64,000 bases of DNA from Streptomyces rimosus subsp. rimosus (GTDB lineage: Bacteria > Actinomycetota > Actinomycetes > Streptomycetales > Streptomycetaceae), in contig NZ_JOCQ01000011.1 in NCBI RefSeq assembly GCF_000720725.1, forward strand, positions 62,001 through 126,000. Reading direction: 5' to 3'. Of this stretch, positions 18,139 through 27,408 are shown piece by piece. The notes under the pieces were generated by a model, which was given only the letters and a program-made list of their open reading frames with translations, made no database searches and had not been told where the DNA came from. A program made the position numbers and the translations under genes. The first letter of the stretch is position 1; each line of letters begins with the position of its first letter.

Positions 18139-19035
18139 TCAGGCAACGCTCGCGTCGGGGAAGGTGCGGACGCAGAAGTCGCGCACCTCGGTCACGCACC
18201 GCCCGATGAGTTCCGCGGCGTAATGCGTACCGTTCCAGAGGGCGAACAACGGCAGATCGACGCGTTCACCCGGGGCGGGACCGGTGATCACCAGCGGAAG
18301 CAGGCCGTAGTGCGGTTCGTCGGCGACGACGGCCACGCCCTGCCCGCGGGCCGCCAGCGCCTGGGCGGCGCGCGGCAGGTCCATCTCCTGTACGGACTGC
18401 CGGCCGAGCGGGCCGGACATCCTCGACAGGTGCTCGTCGAACACCCTGCGTGCGGAGTAGGCGCGGGTGGGAACGATGAGCCGCTCCTGTACGAGATCCG
18501 CCAGCGGCACGGTGGAGCGTCCCGCCCAGGGATGTCCGGCGGGCACCTGGGCGAACACCGGGAAACGTACGACGAGACGGACCTCCAGGTCGGTCGCGCC
18601 CGGATGCGAGGAGAAACCCAGATCGGCCTGCCCGCTGGACACGGTATCGACGACGGCCGCCGTGGGAACCTCCCTCAGGTTGAGCACCGCGTGCCGCGAG
18701 ACGGCGGCCAGCGGGGCGAGCACGTCGTTGATGGTGGTCACCGTGGAGGCGGCCGTCAGGCACGGCTCCCGGCCTTCGGCGAGGGTGCGCATCATCGCCA
18801 CCGCCTGGTCGTGCCGGGTCACCAGATCGCGGGCGACGGGCAGCAGGCGGGCCCCGGCCGGGCTGATGTGCAGCCGGCCACGGTGGCGTGCGAAGAGTTC
18901 ACAGCCCAGGGAGGTCTCCAGCTGACGGATCTGCCGGGACAGCGAGGGCTGGGCGACGTGCAGGGCTCGCGACGCCGCCGAGACGGACCCGGTGCCGGCC
19001 ACCGTCAGGAAGTAGCGGATCGTGCGGATCTCCAT
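18139..19035 (-). CDS. LysR family transcriptional regulator
   Basis: This is a 298-residue LysR-type regulator. The N-terminal winged HTH reads IRYFLTVAGTGSVSAASRAL and LHVAQPSLSRQIRQLE; a two-lobed effector domain follows from about residue 90. ATG 19035 gives the normal family start. The POT-M20 gene pair follows in the same direction 240 bp downstream, so control of peptide uptake is plausible but unproven. On the other side a 570-bp region separates it from the LAL gene. Confidence 0.88.
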   Translation of the reverse strand: MEIRTIRYFLTVAGTGSVSAASRALHVAQPSLSRQIRQLETSLGCELFARHRGRLHISPAGARLLPVARDLVTRHDQAVAMMRTLAEGREPCLTAASTVTTINDVLAPLAAVSRHAVLNLREVPTAAVVDTVSSGQADLGFSSHPGATDLEVRLVVRFPVFAQVPAGHPWAGRSTVPLADLVQERLIVPTRAYSARRVFDEHLSRMSGPLGRQSVQEMDLPRAAQALAARGQGVAVVADEPHYGLLPLVITGPAPGERVDLPLFALWNGTHYAAELIGRCVTEVRDFCVRTFPDASVA

Positions 19036-19605
19036 GGCGTCTGTTTACCAGGAGCGGGCGGCGGCCCGGCCGCGGACACCGTCGCGGACGGCGATGAAGC
19101 CGGTCAACTCCGCGGGGAATTCCGCGAGTAGGCGGGACGAATCCCGGCTCACGAAGGAGCGCGCCCTCCCCGGCGACGGGCGCACGGATTCTTAGAAACT
19201 TCTTAAAACCATTTGCTAAGGTCGGAAACGGGTCGGCACCCGACGACGTGCGTGTCCGGCCGCAGGAAACCGGCCAAGAACGCCTCGATGCCGAGAGAAC
19301 CCCGGCGCGTCCGGCGGGCGGGGGAGGTGGACGCCACGAAGCGCCACGTCTGCCCGGTGGCCGCGTCCGTGCCGTACCGTAGCCGCACGGGCCCGCCGGA
19401 ATCCTGCTCCGGTCGATTACGGCCGGTCGGTGGAGAAATCCTGCGATGAATCTGCCCAAGTGAGGTGCAGGGGTGCCGATTGAGCGCCTTCCCTCGGGGA
19501 GCAGCCTTTCCTTGAATGTCCCGCCGGGCCGTACCGGCTTGCCTTTCGCGCCTTTCAGGGGGCGCGAATTCCTCCAGGCGTGTGGAACGACGGAAGCAGA
19601 ACGAC
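19036..19605. other. 570-bp divergent control region between LysR and LAL genes
   Basis: No gene is supported. The middle holds a strikingly AT-rich island at 19188-19223, listed separately, in otherwise GC-rich DNA. The region must contain the promoters of both divergent regulators. Confidence 0.5.
19188..19223. promoter_or_regulatory. AT-rich promoter-like island
   Basis: The stretch includes TTCTTAGAAACTTCTTAAAA and then TTTGCTAAGGT. On the plus strand TTAGAA and TAAGGT are 19 bp apart and could serve as -35 and -10 boxes toward the LAL gene. The composition contrast is clear; the box assignment is inference. Confidence 0.4.
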
Positions 19606-22600
19606 ATGAACGACGACGGGCGGGGCGAGGCGGCAGACCGGGGCGGACCGTACGGCGTGCCCGTGCGCCGGACCGGCCCCGCGCACGGTGCGGACCCACT
19701 CATACCCACCGGGCGCGCGGACGAGCTGGCGGCCCTGGACGCGGTGGCGCACGAGGCGCTGGCGGGGCGGATGCGGGCCGTGCAGCTGGAAGGGGGCGCC
19801 GGGACGGGCAAGTCCACGCTGCTGCACCACTGGCTGGACACCGTCCCCGACTTCCGCGTCCTGCGGGCGCGGTGCTGCCTGCTCCAGCGCGATGTCGCCT
19901 TCGGCACGGCCCGGCGGCTGCTGCACCCGCTGCTCGCCGCCGCCGGTGCGGCGGAGCGCCGGTCGCTGCTGGCGGATGCGGGGGAGGCGGTGGCACGTCT
20001 GCTGGGCCCCGAGGAGCCCGGGGGCGATGACGGCGGGCCGCACCCGGACGGCACCGTCGAGGTGCTGGCGGGACTGGACCGCCTGGTGCTGCGGCTGGCC
20101 CGGGAGCATCCGCTGCTGCTGGCGATCGACGATCTCCAGTGGGTCGATCCGCTGTCGCTGCGGTGGCTGGCGCGCCTGGTCAACCGTACGGACGCCTATC
20201 CGGTACTGGTGGCCGTCACCACGCGTACCGGCGAACGCCCGGATCCCGGCGCCCTGTTCACCGACCTGGTCCATCCCGCCACCTGCCGCACCCTCACGCT
20301 CCGGCCGCTCACCCCGGCGGACGTGGAAGCCCTGGTGGCCGCGGAGTTCGGCGTACCCCGCCCGGACCCGTCCTTCTGTACCGCCTGCCACGCCGCCACA
20401 CAGGGACACCCCCTCTTCCTGCGCGCTCTGCTGGGCGACGCCCGCAGCAATGGCCTACGGCCCACCCACGAAGACCGGGACAAGATCGCGGACTTGAGCC
20501 TGTCCGCGCTCGTGCCCGAGATCGGGCACTGGCTGAGCCAGGGCTCCTCGACCCTGACCGAGCTGGCACGGGGGATCGCGATCCTGGGCGACGGCATGCC
20601 GCGGGCGCTGCTCGCGGCCTACTGCGGCACCGGCAAGGCCGTGCTCCGCTCCGCCGAGCGGCAACTGCGTTCCCTCGGGGTACTGCGCGAAGGCGAGGAC
20701 CTGCGGTTCATCCACCATGTGGTCCGTGAGGCGGTGCTGGCGCAGTGGTCTCCCCAGGAGGTCGGTGCGGCCCACGCGCGGGCGGCCCAGGTCCTGCACC
20801 TGAGCGGGCGCCCCGCCGAGGAGACGGCCGCCCACATCACGGCCGCCGGGCCCCTGACCGGCACCTGGGCCCTGACGGTTCTGCACCGGGCCGCCGACGA
20901 GGCCCTGCGCCGTGGCGCCGCCGAGACGGCCGTCGCCTACCTGCGGCATGCCCTCTTCCAGCCGGCCGCGCCCACCGAACAGGCGCAGGTGCTTCTTCAC
21001 CTGGCGGACGCCGCGAGCTACTACGACACCGCGCTCGCCGCCTCGTACGGTTCGGCCGCGCTGGAGGGCCTCACCGACGAGTCCGCCCGGTGCGCGGCCC
21101 TCGGCATCCTGGCCTACTCGCACCTGCTGTCGCCGGGCAGCCACAGCGGCCCGCTCGGCCTTCAGCGGCTGAGCGCCGAGCTGACCGCCCGCACCAGCGC
21201 CACGAGCGGCGACCGGGAACTGCTGCTGCGTACCCAGGCGTTGATCGAGTGGCTGGAGTTTGAACACCCTGCCACGCGTACGGCGTTCGCCGCTTCCCAC
21301 CCGGTGCCCGACGCCGCCCCCCATACCGCCTCGCACGCCGTAGCCCGCCCCGTGCCCGACGCCGTGCCCGACGGTGTGCTGGGCGGCGGCACCCTCGGCG
21401 AGCGCCAGCTGCTCGCCATCCGCGCCTTTACCGCCCTACGGGCAGGCCGCCCCGCCGAAGAGGTCACCGCGCTGGTGGACCAGGCCCGGGCCAACCTGCC
21501 GGCCTTCTCCCACAGCCTGTTCCCCCTGCACTCCTTCGTCGGCCAGTCCCTTCTGTACCTGGACCGTCTCGACGAGGCAGGCGACCTGTGCACCCGGCTG
21601 CTGCGCGAGACCCAGGACAGCGGCAGAGACCTCCTGGCCACCTACCTGCTCATCTTCCGCGCCGCCGTCGCCTTGCGCAGAGGGGACATCGCCCAGGCCG
21701 CCACCGTGGTACGCACCGCGTCCGAGAGAGCCGGTGCCACAGCCGTGTCACCGTGCCGTACGACGCTGGACATCATCACGGTCGACACGCTCATCGAACA
21801 GGGCGACCTGCAGGCGGCCGAGCGGGCCGCCGCCGGCTACAGCGCCGCAGCCTTGGCGGAGACCTCCTGGGAAGGGCCGCGGATGCTGATGAGCCTGGCC
21901 ACACTGCGCACCGCCCAGGGCGACCCGCGCAGCGGCCTGGCCCTGCTGCGGGAGAGCAGCCACCACTTCGAGACGGCCGGCATCGTCAACCCGGCGATCG
22001 TCCCCTGGCGTTCGCGGGCGGCCGGGATCAGGCTCCTGCTGGGCGACACGCGCACCGCACAGGCCCTGGCCGAACAGGAACTGGAGCTCGCGCGGGAATG
22101 CCGGATACCGCGAGCCGTCGGCGTGGCACTGGTCGCCTCCGCGAACGCGCACGCGGCCACCACCGCGCGGGGCCCGGAGCGGGGTACGGAACTGCTGGCC
22201 GAGGCGATCGGCGTCCTGGAACGTACCCCCGCGCTGCTGGAGCTCGCCCGGGCCCTGCACGCCTTCGCGGGTGCGCTGCTGCGCCGAGACGACAAGTCCG
22301 GCGCACGCAAGGCACTGCGCCGTGCGGGGGACATCGCGGCCCGGTGCGGTGCCTTCCGGCTGGCGGGCCGCGTGCAGCAGCGGCTGCACGACGCGGGGGG
22401 CCGGGTCACCGGCCGGGAGACGGATGGCGGCAGCACACTGACCGCGGGCGAGGAACGCGTCGCCGTACTGGCGGCCGCGGGGATGAGCAACAGGGAGATC
22501 GCCGAGTGCCTGTTCGTGTCCCTGCGGACCGTGGAAACCCATCTGACCGCGACCTACCGCAAACTCGGCATCGGCGGGCGGCCTGAATTGGCCGCCGAAA

Positions 22601-22650
22601 TGGCGGCATTGACCGGGGCGCGTGGCCAAGGCCCGACCCCCACCGCCTGA
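19606..22650 (+). CDS. LAL-type LuxR family regulator (AAA ATPase plus HTH)
   Basis: This is a large ATP-binding regulator of 1,014 residues. The N-terminal ATPase has a Walker A loop GGAGTGKST near 64-72 and a Walker B stretch LLLAIDDLQWVD near 170-182. The long middle section is alpha-helical repeat-like, and residues about 946-1005 form the LuxR HTH (MSNREIAECLFVSLRTVETH). LAL proteins are often pathway-specific activators. ATG 19606 follows a weak GGAAG; the frame is open 90 bp further upstream without support. It is 17 kb from the tetracycline genes and nearer to the synthetase and secreted hydrolase, so its target is unclear. Confidence 0.88.
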   Translation: MNDDGRGEAADRGGPYGVPVRRTGPAHGADPLIPTGRADELAALDAVAHEALAGRMRAVQLEGGAGTGKSTLLHHWLDTVPDFRVLRARCCLLQRDVAFGTARRLLHPLLAAAGAAERRSLLADAGEAVARLLGPEEPGGDDGGPHPDGTVEVLAGLDRLVLRLAREHPLLLAIDDLQWVDPLSLRWLARLVNRTDAYPVLVAVTTRTGERPDPGALFTDLVHPATCRTLTLRPLTPADVEALVAAEFGVPRPDPSFCTACHAATQGHPLFLRALLGDARSNGLRPTHEDRDKIADLSLSALVPEIGHWLSQGSSTLTELARGIAILGDGMPRALLAAYCGTGKAVLRSAERQLRSLGVLREGEDLRFIHHVVREAVLAQWSPQEVGAAHARAAQVLHLSGRPAEETAAHITAAGPLTGTWALTVLHRAADEALRRGAAETAVAYLRHALFQPAAPTEQAQVLLHLADAASYYDTALAASYGSAALEGLTDESARCAALGILAYSHLLSPGSHSGPLGLQRLSAELTARTSATSGDRELLLRTQALIEWLEFEHPATRTAFAASHPVPDAAPHTASHAVARPVPDAVPDGVLGGGTLGERQLLAIRAFTALRAGRPAEEVTALVDQARANLPAFSHSLFPLHSFVGQSLLYLDRLDEAGDLCTRLLRETQDSGRDLLATYLLIFRAAVALRRGDIAQAATVVRTASERAGATAVSPCRTTLDIITVDTLIEQGDLQAAERAAAGYSAAALAETSWEGPRMLMSLATLRTAQGDPRSGLALLRESSHHFETAGIVNPAIVPWRSRAAGIRLLLGDTRTAQALAEQELELARECRIPRAVGVALVASANAHAATTARGPERGTELLAEAIGVLERTPALLELARALHAFAGALLRRDDKSGARKALRRAGDIAARCGAFRLAGRVQQRLHDAGGRVTGRETDGGSTLTAGEERVAVLAAAGMSNREIAECLFVSLRTVETHLTATYRKLGIGGRPELAAEMAALTGARGQGPTPTA

Positions 22651-22897
22651 CCCTCGCTTTCACGGCTCGGCCCCGAAGTCCGCGTTCGCGGCGGTTCCTC
22701 GTGGTTCCGGGCCGCGGTTTCCCGTGGCCCCCGGCCACCACGGCCGCTACGTGGGGAATACCCTGATGTTTTCTTCCCGCAGTTCCCAGAAGCGCCATTG
22801 CGTGACATAACTGGGCCGTATCCGCGAGGCGTTGACCCATGAACAGGAATCGCCCGTTCACGAGCGCTCCGGCGCCCCGAGAGAAAAGCAGTCAGAC

Positions 22898-23854
22898 ATG
22901 AGATGGATGTCCGTGTGCGCCGTAGCGGCCATAGGAGTCGCAGCGACCGCGGGACCGGCCGTGGCGGCTGCTCCGTCCGCCGCCCGGCACCAGACCGCAA
23001 CGGCCGGACCGAAGGTGCACTGCACGTCCAAGAATCCCGGCCTGGCCGGAAAGCTGGCGGGCGACATAGCCAAGGCGCTGGCCGGCCGGAAGAGCATGGC
23101 GTCGCTCTCCTTCTACGACCGGCCCACCGCCACCAAGTGCACATTCGACCCTGACAAGCAGTACGACTCGGCCAGTGTCGTGAAGACCGTCATCCTCGGC
23201 GCACTGCTGTACCAGAAGGGCGGAACCCTCACCCCGACGGAAGACGCCCTCGCCCGCAAGATGATCACTGTTTCGGACAATGGAGCCGCGACCACCCTGT
23301 GGCGGCAGCTGTCCGACCTGAAGGACCCGAAGAAGCCGGACCCGGTAAAAATCCAGGAATTCCTCGACAAGGCCGGGATGCGTGACACCGTCCTCGACAG
23401 GGAAGGCAGCTGGGGCCTGACCCAGGTCACCGCGAACGACCAGGCCAGGCTGCTGCGTCTGCTGTCCGGCACCGACAACTCGGTCCTCGGGGCGAAGGCC
23501 CGCTCCTACGCGCTCGACCTCATGCGGCAGGTGCAGAGCGAGCAGCGGTGGGGGGCCACCGCGGGCGCTCCGGTCGACGCGGTGGTCCATGTGAAGAACG
23601 GCTGGCTGCCCCGCAGCAAGAATCCCGACGTCCCGGACTTCGACAAGGGGGACTGGAAGGTGAACAGCATGGCCGTCCTCTCGGGGAAGGGCTACGACTC
23701 GGGACTGGTCGTCCTCACCGAGAACAACCGGGTCCCCGAAGGGCACCCGGCCGAGGAGGGGATGAATTACGGCATCGAGACGATAGAGAACATATCCCGC
23801 GCCATATACCGGGACGTTTATCCCGGGGCGCAAGGCTACGACCCGGCCCGGTAG
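22898..23854 (+). CDS. Secreted serine hydrolase, class A beta-lactamase-like fold
   Basis: The 318-residue product has a signal peptide ending near AVAAAPSA. The penicillin-recognising fold motifs follow in order: S93-V-V-K96 (SxxK), S126-D-N128 (SDN), and K233-N-G in the place of KTG. Class A enzymes normally show KTG or KSG, and no clear omega-loop ExxLN is seen. A beta-lactamase-related hydrolase or cell-wall enzyme is therefore safer than a resistance enzyme. ATG 22898 is taken because it begins a normal signal peptide after a purine-rich GAGAGAAAAG; the frame opens earlier at 22832. Its 3' end overlaps the convergent DUF2079 gene by 19 bp. Confidence 0.8.
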   Translation: MRWMSVCAVAAIGVAATAGPAVAAAPSAARHQTATAGPKVHCTSKNPGLAGKLAGDIAKALAGRKSMASLSFYDRPTATKCTFDPDKQYDSASVVKTVILGALLYQKGGTLTPTEDALARKMITVSDNGAATTLWRQLSDLKDPKKPDPVKIQEFLDKAGMRDTVLDREGSWGLTQVTANDQARLLRLLSGTDNSVLGAKARSYALDLMRQVQSEQRWGATAGAPVDAVVHVKNGWLPRSKNPDVPDFDKGDWKVNSMAVLSGKGYDSGLVVLTENNRVPEGHPAEEGMNYGIETIENISRAIYRDVYPGAQGYDPAR

Positions 23855-25281
23855 AGGGTGACACCGCCGCCCCGGGCGACGGCGGCGTAGCCGCGGTCGG
23901 CGAGACGGCCCATCGCCCCGGCTTCCTGCTCGGCGGTGACGGGGCCGTCTTCGGGCCGGTCGGTGACGGCGACCCACTGCGGACGCGCGCCCGGCCCGCC
24001 GGGGTAGTGGGGGAAGAGGAACACCCGGGTACGACCGGTCAGTTGCGGGGCCAGCCGGTTGGACGCGGCGACATCGGCGCCGTCGGGGATACGGGCCAGC
24101 ACCCGCCGTACGGCGTCGGCCTGGGGATCGCTGCGCCATGTCTCCGTACGGGCCAGGTCGCTCAGCGGCTGGAACGGCAGTACGCAGACGGTGACGAGGA
24201 GCGAGACGGCGACCGCGCCACCGGTCAGCCTGCGCCGGCCGGCGGCTGTGGGCCGGGAGGCGCGGACGCGCCGCAGGCCGTCGATGAAGGCGATGAAGAC
24301 GACCGGCATGAGGACCGCGCTGTAGTGGGCGGTGGTGCCCCAATAGCTCGGGGTGGTGGACCAGAACCGCCAGGCGAGCGTCGGCACCGCCACCAGAAGG
24401 AGCGGGGAGCGCAGGGCGAGCAGGGCGGTCGGGGCCAGCAGCAGGGCGATCGTGCCCCACTTCGTGGCGGGCAGCAGCAGACGGCTGAAGGGGTCCGTCG
24501 TGTCCCCGCCCGCGCTGGAGAGGTACGTGTACGTATGGCCGGGGTTGAACGCGGGCACGATCACCCCGATCACCAGCACCAGGATGACCGCCGAGCCCAG
24601 GACGACCGCGCCGCCCAGCCGCCGCCGGCCCTGGAGGACGAGGTGGACGCCGATGGCGGCGACGGTGAGCGGCAGGTCCTCCTTGACCAGGACCAGCGGG
24701 AACGCGAAGGCCACGGCCGGAACCCAACGGCGCCGCACCAGCTGTTCCAGGCTGAAGGCGAGCAGCGGAACGGCGAAGGCCACCTCGTGGAAGTCGAAAC
24801 CGGCCGCCTGCGCGAGGCCGAAGGACAAGCCGTACGCCACGGCGATGCCGGTGCCGGCCGCCACGCCGAGCGTACGGATGCCGAGCCGGGCCACGGGCAC
24901 CACCGAGCACGCCAGGAGCGCGGCCTGGGCGATCAGCAGGGTCAGCGGGGAAGGGCAGGCCGCGTAGAGGGGCGCGAGGGTGGCCAGCACGGGGTGGAAG
25001 TGGTCCCCGAGGAGGTTGAAACCGGGGCCCTTCAACTCGGAGACGGGGGCCCGCCCCTCGGCGTAGGCACGTACGGCTTGCTCGAAGATGCCCAGGTCGA
25101 AGCCGGTGGACTGTAGATGCAGATGCCGCAGTACCGAGAGCGCGGCGTAGACGGCGAAGAAGCCCACCGGCAGGCTGCGGCAGATGATCCGCGCCGTCCT
25201 GCCGGGCAGGGGCGGCCGGACAGCCGCGTCGTGTGCTTCGGGCAGGGCCGGCCGCGGCAGAACGAGGTTGCTGGGGGACAA
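23836..25281 (-). CDS. DUF2079 family integral membrane protein
   Basis: This is a 481-residue membrane protein with roughly ten hydrophobic helices and a soluble C-terminal part. The conserved DUF2079 features FDLGIFEQAVRAYAEG near residue 60, GDHFHPV in the first loop and GFDFHEVAF are present. The family resembles GT-C-like membrane glycosyltransferases but has no demonstrated function. The start at 25281 gives a plausible cytoplasmic N-terminus of about 35 residues. Its last 19 bp overlap the convergent serine hydrolase gene. No operon partner is evident. Confidence 0.8.
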   Translation of the reverse strand: MSPSNLVLPRPALPEAHDAAVRPPLPGRTARIICRSLPVGFFAVYAALSVLRHLHLQSTGFDLGIFEQAVRAYAEGRAPVSELKGPGFNLLGDHFHPVLATLAPLYAACPSPLTLLIAQAALLACSVVPVARLGIRTLGVAAGTGIAVAYGLSFGLAQAAGFDFHEVAFAVPLLAFSLEQLVRRRWVPAVAFAFPLVLVKEDLPLTVAAIGVHLVLQGRRRLGGAVVLGSAVILVLVIGVIVPAFNPGHTYTYLSSAGGDTTDPFSRLLLPATKWGTIALLLAPTALLALRSPLLLVAVPTLAWRFWSTTPSYWGTTAHYSAVLMPVVFIAFIDGLRRVRASRPTAAGRRRLTGGAVAVSLLVTVCVLPFQPLSDLARTETWRSDPQADAVRRVLARIPDGADVAASNRLAPQLTGRTRVFLFPHYPGGPGARPQWVAVTDRPEDGPVTAEQEAGAMGRLADRGYAAVARGGGVTLYRAGS

Positions 25282-25464
25282 GGGGATCCTTTGGTGCGTA
25301 GGCGCGCCGGGGCCGTGCCGGGGCTGACGGGCCGCTGCCTGCGGCCGGGGCTCGGGGAGGTGTGCAGTGGGCGGCCGACCGTAGGAAACGCGGATAAGCC
25401 CGCTTCTTAGGCCGCGTCGAGGACCCGTTCCCGTACGGCCTGCACGTCCCTCAGAGGGCGGCTC

Positions 25465-26304
25465 CTACTGCACGGGGCCGCTCCACGCAGCCCAGTCGTG
25501 CCGGGAGAGCACAGTCCACCAAGTGCGGTCGCTGTCGGGCACGCTCAGGCCCGCCTCCACTGTCAGGCGGTCGGCGGCGTCCCGCGGCAGTGCGAAGCCT
25601 GTTGTCCACACCTTCGTCATTCCGGGCAGCAGCTGTGTGAAGCCCAGGCCGACGCGATGCTCGTCGCCGCCCTCCGTGATGGGAACGGCCGGGCGCCCCT
25701 TGGCATCCTTCACTCCGACGCTCGTGTAGTCCGCGAGGTCCAGGTAACCGGCCGAGCCGTTGCGGTACGTGATCTCCACAGCCACGGCCCGGTCGCCCGG
25801 CGAGTAGCCGCCGGCCCCCGCCTCGGGGGTGTACGGCTTGGCCGAGACGGTCACCTGCAACCCGTCCGGGAAGCAGCGGGTGGCATGGAAGGGCAACGTG
25901 CCACCGGCGGGTGCCGCGGTGGGCCCTGCCGGCGTCGACGGGTACGAGCTGGTCCGCACCGGCGGAGTCGGCCCCGCCGGATCGGCACAGGAGACCTGGT
26001 GGAAGGCGTTGGTGCTGACCAGCGTGCCGTTGAGGACCCACGCGGTGGCCAGCGCCCCGAGGACGGCACCGGTCAGGACCGTGGCCCGGTTGCCGGTGCC
26101 GTCCCGGTTCGCCCGCCGGGCCGCGACGACGACCACGACCAGCGCGATGGGGCTGAGACACGCCGCCGCCCAGTACGCGGCCTCGACGGGTCCGATGACC
26201 AGTCCGAGGGCGGCGAGGACGGCGAGGGTGAGGGCCGCGGCGCCCAGCCGGTCCCTCGACGCCGGACCGCGCGGTTCCGGTCGCGGCTGTCGGGAATGTG
26301 TCAT
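25465..26304 (-). CDS. Membrane-anchored protein with DUF4352-like extracellular domain
   Basis: The 279-residue protein has three hydrophobic segments within its first 110 residues, then a proline/threonine-rich spacer (TPPVRTSSYPSTPAGPTA). A C-terminal beta-rich domain follows (GDRAVAVEITYRNGSAGYLDL), resembling DUF4352/Telomeric-repeat-binding-like immunoglobulin folds of actinobacterial surface proteins. I chose ATG 26304 because GGAG lies close upstream; GTG 26328 in the same frame is possible. Function unknown. The next gene, 26383-26796, encodes another exported protein in the same direction 78 bp upstream. Confidence 0.65.
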   Translation of the reverse strand: MTHSRQPRPEPRGPASRDRLGAAALTLAVLAALGLVIGPVEAAYWAAACLSPIALVVVVVAARRANRDGTGNRATVLTGAVLGALATAWVLNGTLVSTNAFHQVSCADPAGPTPPVRTSSYPSTPAGPTAAPAGGTLPFHATRCFPDGLQVTVSAKPYTPEAGAGGYSPGDRAVAVEITYRNGSAGYLDLADYTSVGVKDAKGRPAVPITEGGDEHRVGLGFTQLLPGMTKVWTTGFALPRDAADRLTVEAGLSVPDSDRTWWTVLSRHDWAAWSGPVQ

Positions 26305-26382
26305 GAGGGCTCCGCGGCTCCGGATCACCGGTGGGTCAGGGGCATGTGCCGGGCGGGATCAGCAGGCCGTTGCCGGGCGGGA

Positions 26383-26796
26383 TCAGCAGGCCGTCTTGCC
26401 GGTCCAGGCTTTCAGGGTGGACCCGTATACGGCATAACACGTGTCCTGGTCCGCGGGGGCCTTTTCGTAGCTGATGCTGGACCAGTTCGGCCCGCCTTCC
26501 GAGGCGGTCCGCCAGAAACCGGTCCACCAGAAACCGGTGTACTTCGACAGCGTCACATCCACCTCTCCGGTGGTACCCGGATCGATCGTGGCCGTCTTGC
26601 ACTGCCCGACGGGGAACGCGCCGACGAACTTGTTGTTGACGGCGAAGTCGGCAACATAGGCACCCTTGTTGCAGACCTTGACGCTGCCCGTCCTACCGTC
26701 CGCCGCCGACGCCGCCGAAGCGGCGGCCAGACTCGTACCGGCCATGGCCAGCACGAGCGTGGCGGTGACACCTATGGATCGAGACGTGAGTTTCAT
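26383..26796 (-). CDS. Small secreted protein with four cysteines
   Basis: The 137-residue product has a clear signal peptide (MKLTSRSIGVTATLVLAMAG and an Ala-rich end, cleavage near ASA). The mature part of about 105 residues contains four cysteines that could form two disulfides, and an aromatic patch (TGFWWTGFWRT). I recognise no family; a carbohydrate-, protein- or surface-binding role is conceivable but not shown. CGGGAGAGCC precedes the ATG. The neighbouring exported protein lies downstream in the same direction. Confidence 0.7.
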   Translation of the reverse strand: MKLTSRSIGVTATLVLAMAGTSLAAASAASAADGRTGSVKVCNKGAYVADFAVNNKFVGAFPVGQCKTATIDPGTTGEVDVTLSKYTGFWWTGFWRTASEGGPNWSSISYEKAPADQDTCYAVYGSTLKAWTGKTAC

Positions 26797-26980
26797 GGGC
26801 TCTCCCGGGTCGTGGGGAATCGGCAGTGCGGAGGAATCCGTGCGACGGATCAGTGGAATGAGTGGAACGGAGAAGGAGCAGCCCGGTCAAGAAAACACCG
26901 GCGATTTCGTGGGAGCGGGAATCAAGCCTTCGGTGACCACGAGCATCCCGGTGACGGACGCGTGGCGCGTGTGCTGTGGT
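26797..26980. other. Intergenic region without a gene
   Basis: It contains the probable promoter of the secreted protein ending at 26383 and is bounded on the right by the hairpin repeat. I see nothing else. Confidence 0.4.
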
Positions 26981-27022
26981 GGCGGCCCCCGGCCGGAGGG
27001 TGGGATGGCGCCGGGGGCCGCC
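26981..27022 (-). terminator. 42-nt hairpin terminator, copy 2 of a repeat
   Basis: Arms 26981-26993 and 27010-27022 are the same 13-mers as the hairpin at 10124-10165, in the opposite orientation, and the 16-nt loop is nearly identical. Read leftwards, it begins three bases after the stop of a 30-codon frame, just as copy 1 closely follows a small gene. Confidence 0.7.
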
Positions 27023-27025
27023 GGT

Positions 27026-27118
27026 TCAGGGGCGGTCAGCGGTCACCGCGAGAGCCGGCGCGGCGCGCGGCCAGGTGCGCTTGAGGCGCCGGGTGGACGC
27101 TGTGTTCACGGCGTACAT
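27026..27118 (-). CDS. Possible 30-residue basic peptide
   Basis: An ATG at 27118 is preceded by AAGGAG five bases upstream and opens a 30-codon frame that reads MYAVNTASTRRLKRTWPRAA then PALAVTADRP. It is rich in Arg/Lys and ends three bases before a strong hairpin. Ribosome binding site, short frame and immediate terminator together suggest a real small peptide gene; the coding evidence is otherwise too short to judge. It overlaps the end of the next upstream frame by 13 bp. Confidence 0.4.
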   Translation of the reverse strand: MYAVNTASTRRLKRTWPRAAPALAVTADRP

Positions 27119-27408
27119 GCATGCTCCTTCATGGACGTGCACGGTCCGGCGTGGTGTGGGCAGCAGCTGTGGATCGGACAGCGGCACCGGTACGGGGTGG
27201 CGTCCGTCGACGTGGGCGATTGACGATGCGGGGCCACACGGTGACGGCAGCCGGGAGGCACGGGCGCCCCGTGGCCGGGTGGCGCGTTGACGGCCGAGGT
27301 CTGCAGTGCGGGCCCGGTGTCGATTTCAGGGGCGAACAGCACGGGCACCAACCCGGCTGCCGCCGCCATCACACCGATGGCCAGCAGCAGACAAACGGTT
27401 CGGAGCAT
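27106..27408 (-). CDS. Possible small exported or membrane-anchored protein
   Basis: A 100-codon frame starts with ATG 27408 after GGGGGATG. The N-terminus is a convincing signal anchor (MLRTVCLLLAIGVMAAAAGL). The remainder is Pro/His-rich with a cysteine cluster near the end (YRCRCPIHSCCPHHAGPC). No family is recognised. Codon bias in the tail is atypical, so the real protein may end differently or the gene may be decayed. Confidence 0.35.
   Translation of the reverse strand: MLRTVCLLLAIGVMAAAAGLVPVLFAPEIDTGPALQTSAVNAPPGHGAPVPPGCRHRVAPHRQSPTSTDATPYRCRCPIHSCCPHHAGPCTSMKEHACTP

Noticed and set aside
22898..23854. True class A beta-lactamase
   Set aside because: SxxK and SDN are present, but the third motif is KNG and no clear ExxLN omega-loop is seen, so only a beta-lactamase-like hydrolase is called.
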